8,280 nucleotides of DNA. It comes from CAKOSP01 sp964369845. Its GTDB lineage: Bacteria > Bacillota_I > Bacilli_A > RF39 > UBA660. The DNA is taken from contig CAYJFJ010000033.1 of the NCBI GenBank assembly GCA_964369845.1, forward strand, positions 1 to 8,280, given 5' to 3'. Within the stretch, counting starts at the first letter, position 1, and every line of letters begins with the position of its first letter. Under the pieces are notes generated by a model. The model saw only the letters and a list, made by a program, of their open reading frames with translations. It had not been told where the DNA came from and searched no databases. Shown one piece after another: positions 1 through 5,488 of the stretch. The position numbers and the translations under genes are program-made.

Positions 1-1986
1 AATGATAAATTATTTAATAAACAAAAAGTAGTTCATAACTATCCACATTGTTGGAGATGTGATACTCCTTTATTATATTATTCTAAACCAAGTTATTATT
101 TAGAAATTACTAAAATCAAAGATCAAATTATTGAAGCAAATAGTAAAGTTAATTGGGTACCTTCTTATGTTGGTGAAAAAAGATTTGCAAACTGGCTTGA
201 AAATTTAAATGACTGGGCAATATCTAGAAATAGATACTGGGGTACTCCTCTTCCTTACTGGACTTGTGAGTGTGGTCATGATCATATGGTAGGTTCTGTA
301 GAAGAGCTTAAAGCTATGTCAGTAACACCACTTGAAGGTGAAATAGATTTACATAGACCTGTTGTTGATGATATTAAACTTAAATGTGAAAAATGTGGTA
401 AAGAAATGACTAGATGCTCTGATGTAATTGATTGTTGGTTTGATTCAGGTGCTATGCCATTTGCACAGTACCATTATCCGTTTGAAAATGAAAATCTATT
501 CGAAGAACAATTTCCAGCAGATTTTATATGCGAAGGAATTGATCAAACAAGAGGTTGGTTTTATACACTTTTAGTAATTAGTACATTTATTAAAGGTAAA
601 GCTCCTTATAAAAATGTTTTAGTTAATGACTTAGTTCAAGATTCTACTGGTAAGAAAATGAGTAAAAGTAAAGGTAATATTGTTGAACCATTTACTAGTA
701 TGGAAGAGTTCGGTGCAGATACTGTTAGATTTTATTTACCATATGTTTCTCCAATTTGGACTCCTCTTAGATTTGATATGGCTGGACTTAAAGAAGTACA
801 TTCCAAATTCTTTAATCCACTGAAAAATACATATAACTTCTTTAGTTTATATGCTAATACTGATAATATTGATATTGATGCATGTTTTGTAGACTTATCT
901 TCTAGAGATGAAATAGATAAATGGATTATATCTAGGTATAATAGTGTACTTAAATATGTTACTAATAGTTATGATGAGTATGATTTAAATAAAGTTGTAA
1001 GAGCACTTGCTGATTTTGTTTCAGAAGATTTATCTAACTGGTATATCAGAAGAAATAGAAATAGATTCTGGGCATCTGATTTAGATAACTCTAAGAAAAG
1101 TGTATATATTACTACATATGAAGTGCTTTTAAATATTTCTAAAATGCTTGCACCTATATCTCCATTTGTTTCAGAAGAAATATATAGAAAACTTACTGGA
1201 GGAGAATCAGTTCATTTAGAAAACTTCCCTAAATATGATGAAAGTCTAATAGACTTAGAACTTGAACGTAAAATGAGTTTAGTTAGAAGTTTAATTTCTG
1301 TAGGTAGAAAAGTTAGAGAAGAAACCAAAGTTAAAGTTAGACAACCAATTAGTGAAGTGTTATTAGATTCTAAAAACGAGGTAATATTAACTGGTTTATC
1401 TGATTTAATTAAAGAAGAATTAAATGTTAAAAACATTACTTTTGTAAATGATTTAACTGAATATATGAATTTAGAAGTTAAACCGAATTTTAGAGTAGTT
1501 GGTAAGACTTTAGGAAGTAAAATTAACGAATTCAAAACTGCTTTAGAAAACCTTGATACTGACCTTATTTCTAAACTTAATAGTAATGATAGTATAACTA
1601 TAGAGTTAGCTGGAGAAGACTTTACTGTTGAACCTGATATGGTGGAAATTAGAGTATTTGCTAAAGAAGGATTAAGTGTTGGTACTGAAAATAATAATTT
1701 TATAATTTTAAATACTAATTTATCTTCTGAATTAATTAATGAAGGTATTGCTCGTGAGTTTGTATCTAAAGTGCAAAATATGAGAAAAGAACTAGACTTT
1801 AATGTAGCTGATCGAGTTAATATTTCTTACAATTCTGATGAAGCTGTTATTATAGCAGTTAACGAGTTTGCAGAATATATTAAAAACGAAACATTAGCTC
1901 TTGAAATTGTTTTAGATAGTAATCTTGCTGCGACTTCTAAATTAAATGAATATGATATAGTTATAAATGTACGAAAAGATAAATAG
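1..1986 (+). CDS. ileS: Isoleucyl-tRNA synthetase, type 2 (partial, N-terminus outside window)
   Basis: This enzyme charges tRNA-Ile with isoleucine in the cytoplasm. The frame is open from base 1 and gives 661 residues; the family is usually a little over 1000, so about a third, including the HIGH-type motif and most of the editing domain, lies upstream. Visible in order: HCWRC (16-20), NWAISRNRYWG-like stretch near 70-82 (here DWAISRNRYWG), a probable zinc ribbon (C89, C91, C129, C132), WFDSGAMPFAQ (from 146), ICEGIDQTRGWFYT (about 177-190), KMSKSKGN (219-226), an anticodon-binding helical domain, and the C-terminal extension matching what is called DUF5915. WFDSGAMPF and CEGIDQTRGWFYT are the type 2, eukaryote-like form; bacterial type 1 has WFDSGSSH and lacks this tail. 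Type 2 enzymes are known for lowered mupirocin sensitivity, which cannot be judged here without the N-terminus. The stop is TAG, inside a terminator stem. Confidence 0.97.
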   Translation, partial: NDKLFNKQKVVHNYPHCWRCDTPLLYYSKPSYYLEITKIKDQIIEANSKVNWVPSYVGEKRFANWLENLNDWAISRNRYWGTPLPYWTCECGHDHMVGSVEELKAMSVTPLEGEIDLHRPVVDDIKLKCEKCGKEMTRCSDVIDCWFDSGAMPFAQYHYPFENENLFEEQFPADFICEGIDQTRGWFYTLLVISTFIKGKAPYKNVLVNDLVQDSTGKKMSKSKGNIVEPFTSMEEFGADTVRFYLPYVSPIWTPLRFDMAGLKEVHSKFFNPLKNTYNFFSLYANTDNIDIDACFVDLSSRDEIDKWIISRYNSVLKYVTNSYDEYDLNKVVRALADFVSEDLSNWYIRRNRNRFWASDLDNSKKSVYITTYEVLLNISKMLAPISPFVSEEIYRKLTGGESVHLENFPKYDESLIDLELERKMSLVRSLISVGRKVREETKVKVRQPISEVLLDSKNEVILTGLSDLIKEELNVKNITFVNDLTEYMNLEVKPNFRVVGKTLGSKINEFKTALENLDTDLISKLNSNDSITIELAGEDFTVEPDMVEIRVFAKEGLSVGTENNNFIILNTNLSSELINEGIAREFVSKVQNMRKELDFNVADRVNISYNSDEAVIIAVNEFAEYIKNETLALEIVLDSNLAATSKLNEYDIVINVRKDK

Positions 1987-2010
1987 AATATAAGCTATTA
2001 TCTTTTTTTT
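1974..2010 (+). terminator. Intrinsic terminator of ileS
   Basis: The arm AAAAGATA(A)ATAG at 1974-1986 pairs with CTATTATCTTTT at 1995-2006: 12 pairs with one bulged A and an 8-base loop. Eight T residues follow the C at 2002. The 5' arm is made of the last coding codons and the TAG stop of ileS. The stem is A/T-rich, so its strength is uncertain, but form and position are right. Confidence 0.7.
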
Positions 2011-2031
2011 CTTATAACACTATGATATTAT
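2003..2031 (+). promoter_or_regulatory. Promoter for the helical-protein/HD operon
   Basis: TATGATATTAT at 2021-2031 reads as an extended -10 (TG at 2023-2024, hexamer TATTAT at 2026-2031). The -35 position 17 bases upstream is TTTTTT, that is, the T-tract of the ileS terminator, so recognition would rest mainly on the extended -10. An alternative hexamer is TATGAT at 2021-2026. The predicted RNA start is about 2033-2039. Confidence 0.55.
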
Positions 2032-2037
2032 AAAGAT

Positions 2038-2050
2038 GGTGATTAAATTG
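2038..2050 (+). promoter_or_regulatory. Ribosome-binding site that selects a TTG start
   Basis: GGTGATT at 2038-2044 matches the 3' half of the consensus AGGAGGTGATC. Aligned to the anti-SD, its GG ends 8 bases before TTG at 2048. The same bases overlap the ATG and GTG codons at 2036 and 2039, which favours them being ribosome site rather than coding sequence. Confidence 0.6.
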
Positions 2051-2551
2051 AAATATGTTTTAAAAAATGAGATTGAAGTTAATAAAGTACTTGAGTTTTT
2101 AGATTTAACAGACTTTTATGAACAATTTATGCTTTATAGCGTTACAGAAGAAGAATTTAATATTCTGATAGATAAGTTTGTTAACTTTGCAAAAAAACAT
2201 AAACTTAGAAGTTATTCTTATGCTTTTTCAGAAATTTTAAGTTTAGCTTTAACAGAATTTTATAGACTTAATTATGTTAAAATATCTGAATATATCAGTA
2301 TGATGGAATGTAAAAATGTAAAAAAACTTCAAGATCGCATTGATAAACTTAAATGTTTAAATAATGATGTTTACCTTACAGATATACTAAATTTACTTGA
2401 ATATTCAATTTTTTATTCAATTGAAAATAAAGTTGTTGAGTTTGAAGAAAAAATTACTAGTGCTGATATTTTAAAACTTAAAAAAAATATTATAAAAGAA
2501 TTACCTAATAACATTGTTAATTTTAATGATTATAAAGAAAGAAAGAGATAA
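2048..2551 (+). CDS. Small helical protein of unknown function (probable TTG start)
   Basis: I do not recognise this protein. From TTG at 2048 it has 167 residues. It has no signal peptide or membrane segment, and appears almost wholly alpha-helical and rich in Leu, Lys, Phe, Tyr and Glu. It has two Cys (87 and 103), no Trp, and a basic C-terminus ending YKERKR. The start is a choice. ATG at 2036 would add MVIK but has no ribosome site and sits within about 10 bases of the -10 element. TTG at 2048 has GGTGATT (2038-2044) at proper spacing. Leaderless translation from 2036 is the alternative. The TAA stop at 2549-2551 is one base before the ATG of the HD-domain gene, so the two are probably co-transcribed and translationally coupled. 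That suggests a shared process, but no function can be assigned. Confidence 0.8.
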   Translation: MKYVLKNEIEVNKVLEFLDLTDFYEQFMLYSVTEEEFNILIDKFVNFAKKHKLRSYSYAFSEILSLALTEFYRLNYVKISEYISMMECKNVKKLQDRIDKLKCLNNDVYLTDILNLLEYSIFYSIENKVVEFEEKITSADILKLKKNIIKELPNNIVNFNDYKERKR

Positions 2552-2552
2552 A

Positions 2553-3134
2553 ATGAAAAAAGAAATTTTTAATATAGAACTAGGGTATATTGTAAACTCT
2601 AGAATCAGAGAAATTGCTGAGAAATTAATGGATGGAGTTCCTGATTATTTTTTTGAAATACCTGCATCTTCAACAGGGAAGTATCATCCGTCGTTTGCGC
2701 AGGGAGATGGCGGGCTTGTAAGACATACTAAAGTTGTAGTAAGATTTGGGCATGAGATGCTTAACTCAAATGATACGCTTGGTAAAAGTTATAATCAAGA
2801 TGAAAAAGATTTAATGCTTCTTGCTATGATGCTTCATGATACATTTAAGTGTGGAGTTGAAAAAAGTAAATATACTTTAGATAAACATCCAATTATTGCA
2901 GCTGAGTATGTGAATGAAAGAAAAGAAGAACTTGGACTATCTGAACAAGAAGTATATATTTTAACTAGTAGTATTTCTTCTCATATGGGTCAGTGGAATA
3001 AATGTAATTTTGGCAAAGAATTTTTACCTTTGCCTGAGAATAAATATCAAAAAATAGTTCACTTATGTGATTATTTAGCTAGTAAAAAATTTATTGAAGT
3101 AAACTTCGATGAAAATAATAATTTGATTGATTAA
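2553..3134 (+). CDS. HD-domain metal-dependent phosphohydrolase
   Basis: This 193-residue cytoplasmic protein has the HD-superfamily signature: H58 (GGLVRHTK), H95-D96 (MMLHDTFK), H144 (SSHMGQW) and D173 (HLCDYLAS), with another His at 112 (DKHPI). H..HD..D binds one metal. The extra histidines at 112 and 144 fit the two-metal subgroup (H..HD..H..H..D) seen in enzymes such as YqeK and the HD domain of YhaM. These hydrolyse phosphoester bonds in nucleotides or RNA; the substrate here is unknown. There is no OB fold as in YhaM, and no nucleotidyltransferase or RelA-type synthetase domain. ATG at 2553 is chosen because it follows the previous TAA by one base. An upstream in-frame ATG at 2514 would overlap the previous gene by 38 bases and lacks a ribosome site. 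The site at 2553 is only a weak purine run, consistent with coupling. Confidence 0.88.
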   Translation: MKKEIFNIELGYIVNSRIREIAEKLMDGVPDYFFEIPASSTGKYHPSFAQGDGGLVRHTKVVVRFGHEMLNSNDTLGKSYNQDEKDLMLLAMMLHDTFKCGVEKSKYTLDKHPIIAAEYVNERKEELGLSEQEVYILTSSISSHMGQWNKCNFGKEFLPLPENKYQKIVHLCDYLASKKFIEVNFDENNNLID

Positions 3135-3136
3135 GA

Positions 3137-3165
3137 TTGTATTTATAAGTTAAATATGATAATAT
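3137..3165 (+). promoter_or_regulatory. Promoter for the SH3-domain protein gene
   Basis: TTGTAT at 3137-3142, then 17 bases, then TAATAT at 3160-3165, preceded by TG (TATGA at 3155-3159) as an extended -10. It begins just after the HD-gene stop. The predicted start near 3172 gives a leader of about 28 bases. No terminator separates it from the HD gene, so read-through from upstream is also possible. Confidence 0.6.
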
Positions 3166-3199
3166 ATTTTGTAGTAGAAAAAAGGTGGTAAGATAAGAT

Positions 3200-3841
3200 A
3201 TGAAAAAAATATTAGGTTTATTAATTTTAGCAGCTGTTATATATGGAGTTTATTTCTTTGTTAGCATGTATATTGAAAATAAAAATGCTTGGAAAATAGA
3301 AATTATAAATGCAGAAGTTAATATAAGAGAGCTTCCAGATGCAACAAGTAATGATTTAGGAGATGCATTTTTAGGAGATGTTTTTAAAGTAGTTGAACTT
3401 TATGAAGAAGATTTAAAATTTGTTTGGTATAAAGTAGAGTATGATAAAGATAAATTTGGTTGGATATCAAGTGCTAGGCAAGTTCCTTATGTAAAAGAAA
3501 TAAATAATCCAAATGGATTGTCTAGTTCTTCAGATGATGAGTTTATTTTAGATTATGAAAGACCTCAGATTACGTATGTAGAACCTGATGGTTATATAAT
3601 TTATTCAACTTATGATTTAAATAGTATCAATTATGAACATTTAAATATAATTGAAGATTCTGAGTATACAATTACTCATAAAGTTTTTTATGAAGCAAAA
3701 CCGGTAGATTCTGATACTCCGCAGTGGTGGATTCAATATTTCGTTGAAGATGTAAATGGAAATAAAAAGGATGCTACTCAAAGAATAGAGTTTGAAGTAG
3801 AACCTGCTATTGAAGATGTATTCTTATTTGAAGATAAATAA
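3200..3841 (+). CDS. Membrane-anchored SH3-like domain protein
   Basis: The 213-residue protein starts MKK followed by a hydrophobic segment at 4-22, acting as an N-terminal anchor or uncleaved signal. I see no lipobox cysteine, so the rest should lie outside the membrane. Residues about 33-95 look like a bacterial SH3 (SH3b) domain: VNIRELPDATSND, then LGDVFKVVE, then WYKVEYDKDKFGWIS. Such domains usually bind cell-wall peptides or polymers. Residues about 118-205 are beta-rich, with PQITYVEPDG and IQYFVEDVNGNKKDAT, the pattern of an Ig/cadherin-like repeat (inferred). No catalytic domain is present, so this is more likely a binding or scaffold protein than a wall hydrolase. ATG 3200 is the only sensible start because an in-frame TAA lies at 3194. 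AAAGGTGG at 3181-3188 is the likely ribosome site, spaced longer than usual. A terminator follows. Confidence 0.85.
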   Translation: MKKILGLLILAAVIYGVYFFVSMYIENKNAWKIEIINAEVNIRELPDATSNDLGDAFLGDVFKVVELYEEDLKFVWYKVEYDKDKFGWISSARQVPYVKEINNPNGLSSSSDDEFILDYERPQITYVEPDGYIIYSTYDLNSINYEHLNIIEDSEYTITHKVFYEAKPVDSDTPQWWIQYFVEDVNGNKKDATQRIEFEVEPAIEDVFLFEDK

Positions 3842-3848
3842 TGATTTT

Positions 3849-3887
3849 AAAACACTTTATTTACAGTAGTAAGTTAAGTGTTTTTTT
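3849..3887 (+). terminator. Intrinsic terminator after the SH3-domain gene
   Basis: AAAACACTT (3849-3857) pairs perfectly with AAGTGTTTT (3876-3884). The 18-base loop contains a further short stem (TTAC/GTAA). The T-run is at 3881-3887. It starts about 8 bases after the TAA stop. Confidence 0.85.
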
Positions 3888-3893
3888 ATTTGA

Positions 3894-3922
3894 TTGAATA
3901 GTGTTTTTTGTTATGATATAAT
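3894..3922 (+). promoter_or_regulatory. Strong promoter for the surface-protein gene
   Basis: TTGAAT at 3894-3899, a 17-base spacer, and a perfect TATAAT at 3917-3922 with TG at 3914-3915 (TATGATATAAT). This is the best sigma-A type promoter in the window. RNA should start near 3929, giving a leader of about 15 bases with AGGAG at 3935-3939. Confidence 0.85.
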
Positions 3923-3943
3923 TATCTGGAAAGTAGGAGTTTT

Positions 3944-5416
3944 ATGAATTTTTTTAATAACAAAAATAATATATTTTTATTTATTATTATTTTAATTAGT
4001 TTAGGTGTTATTTCAGTATCTTTTGGTTATTTTGCAGCATTTACTTCAGCACCTGCTAATACTGATGTTACTTTAGGAACTGAAGTTTCAGAGAAATTAA
4101 TTTTTAAAGAAGGTACTGATATTAATATAAATGCTTCTAGAGATAATTTTTCTGTAAGTGATGGTAATTTATCATCTTCAACAACTTCGACTGCTACTCT
4201 TATTGCTAATTCTTCTTCTAACTCTGCAAGTTCTAGTTATAATGTTTATTTTAATGTAATTGCTAATGATTTTGTTTATAGTGTAAGTGCTGATAAACCA
4301 GAAATTTTACTAAAAATTACTGATTCTAGTGGAAATGATATAACTAGTTTGAGTGGTTTAACTTATGTTACAACTACTGATAAAATCATAGGTGAAACAG
4401 TTACTGGATTTGATGTTACTACTCATAATGGTTTAATTACAATTAAAGAAGATAAGGCTATTAGTTCGAGTAACTCTGATGTTGGATATACTGAGTCATG
4501 GAATGTAGAAGTTATTTTGGTTAATCTTGAAGAAAATCAATCTCTTAATGAAGGTAAAACTTTTGAATCTTCTTTGATACTTACTAAAGATAAAATGTCT
4601 AGCAAAAGTTTGTCTAATACTATAATATCACTTCATAACGGTATAGATGGCAGCAATGACTTATATTATACAAATAATGCAGAATACAGATATAGTGGAG
4701 CAAATCCCAATAATTATGTTAGTTTTAATGGTGAACTTTGGAGAGTAATAGGAGTATTTGATGATAGTATTCATGGCGTTTCGAATGAAATGTTAGTTAA
4801 ACTTGTGAGAACAAGTTCTTTGGGGTATTATGCTGTAATTTCAGAAGAATGGACTTCCTCAGAAACAGGTTTTACTAATTTTCTAGGTAATTATTACTAT
4901 AATAGTATAGAAGCTCCTTATGAAACTGCTGGTTGTGATACTGAAGGTGGTAATTCATGTGCTAATACCCTAAACGGTTTGAGTGCTGAATCTCGTGAGC
5001 TTGTTGAAAATGCTAAATGGGATTCTAGAGGAGATTATAGGAGTGCTACACTTGCAGCAGACTTTTACTTAGTTGAATCATCTTCTATTGATGCATCTTC
5101 TACAAGTTCAACCGTTAATATATTTTCTGTAAGTGATTATGCTTATGCAGCAAGCCCAGGTAACTGGTCAACACCGCTGACTAATTATAATTCATCCGCT
5201 ATTACTACTAATAATTGGCTTTTTTCTAATAGAAGTTCTTTCAATTTGAATTACGATACTGTAGCTTCAAGTATTTATTCAATTTCGTATGGTGGATCTA
5301 TACTGGACTCCTTGTTATATAGCTCTTTTGCTTTATATCCAACTTTATATTTAAAATCAGAAGTATCAGCTGTATCGGGAACTGGAACTGAAGCAGACCC
5401 TTATGTAATAAATTAA
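3944..5416 (+). CDS. Ser/Asn-rich secreted or membrane-anchored surface protein, unknown function
   Basis: A 490-residue protein. Residues 10-33 form a hydrophobic signal anchor after NNKNN. Nothing resembles an LPXTG sorting signal or C-terminal membrane segment. Residues about 40-215 are beta-rich and low in charge, with Ser/Thr/Asn runs (76-100); the start (GYFAAFTSAPANTDVTLGT) loosely recalls TasA/camelysin-type fibre subunits, by inference only. Residues about 245-490 form a second domain: EYRYSGANPNNYVSFNGELW (247-266), RVIGVFDD, VKLVRTSSLG, YAYAASPGNW, and a final SGTGTEADPYVIN. From memory, this pattern (NNYV-F-WRIIGVF ... VSDYGYAASP ... SGSGT-DPF) recurs in surface proteins of uncultured gut Firmicutes; I can give no function or accession. 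C331 and C339 could form a disulphide. ATG follows AGGAG at 3935-3939, four bases away. It is a single-gene unit with its own promoter and terminator. Confidence 0.85.
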   Translation: MNFFNNKNNIFLFIIILISLGVISVSFGYFAAFTSAPANTDVTLGTEVSEKLIFKEGTDININASRDNFSVSDGNLSSSTTSTATLIANSSSNSASSSYNVYFNVIANDFVYSVSADKPEILLKITDSSGNDITSLSGLTYVTTTDKIIGETVTGFDVTTHNGLITIKEDKAISSSNSDVGYTESWNVEVILVNLEENQSLNEGKTFESSLILTKDKMSSKSLSNTIISLHNGIDGSNDLYYTNNAEYRYSGANPNNYVSFNGELWRVIGVFDDSIHGVSNEMLVKLVRTSSLGYYAVISEEWTSSETGFTNFLGNYYYNSIEAPYETAGCDTEGGNSCANTLNGLSAESRELVENAKWDSRGDYRSATLAADFYLVESSSIDASSTSSTVNIFSVSDYAYAASPGNWSTPLTNYNSSAITTNNWLFSNRSSFNLNYDTVASSIYSISYGGSILDSLLYSSFALYPTLYLKSEVSAVSGTGTEADPYVIN

Positions 5417-5439
5417 ATCACACTTTGTGATTTTTTTTT
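5415..5439 (+). terminator. Intrinsic terminator of the surface-protein gene
   Basis: AAATCACA (5415-5422), loop CTT, TGTGATTT (5426-5433): a perfect 8-bp stem followed by an unbroken T-run to 5439. The stem begins inside the TAA stop codon (5414-5416). Confidence 0.9.
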
Positions 5440-5467
5440 ACTTTTTTTATATTAAATATGATATAGT
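5437..5467 (+). promoter_or_regulatory. Promoter for priA
   Basis: TATGATATAGT at 5457-5467 gives an extended -10 (TG at 5459-5460, hexamer TATAGT at 5462-5467). The best -35 is TTTACT at 5437-5442, with a long 19-base spacer, and it lies at the end of the upstream terminator's T-tract. RNA would start near 5474, giving a leader of about 15 bases. Confidence 0.55.
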
Positions 5468-5488
5468 TAATATACTTATGGAGGTTTT

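Noticed and set aside
1212..1535. Open frame of 107 codons on the - strand
   Set aside because: It lies wholly antisense within the conserved ileS coding region and has no recognisable protein features.
2514..2552. Upstream ATG for the HD protein
   Set aside because: It overlaps the preceding gene by 38 bases and has no ribosome site; ATG 2553 is one base after the preceding stop.
3152..3169. AAATAT/ATATTT hairpin between the HD and SH3-domain genes
   Set aside because: Only six A/T pairs and a short T-run; it overlaps a better-supported extended -10 promoter, so I do not call a terminator.
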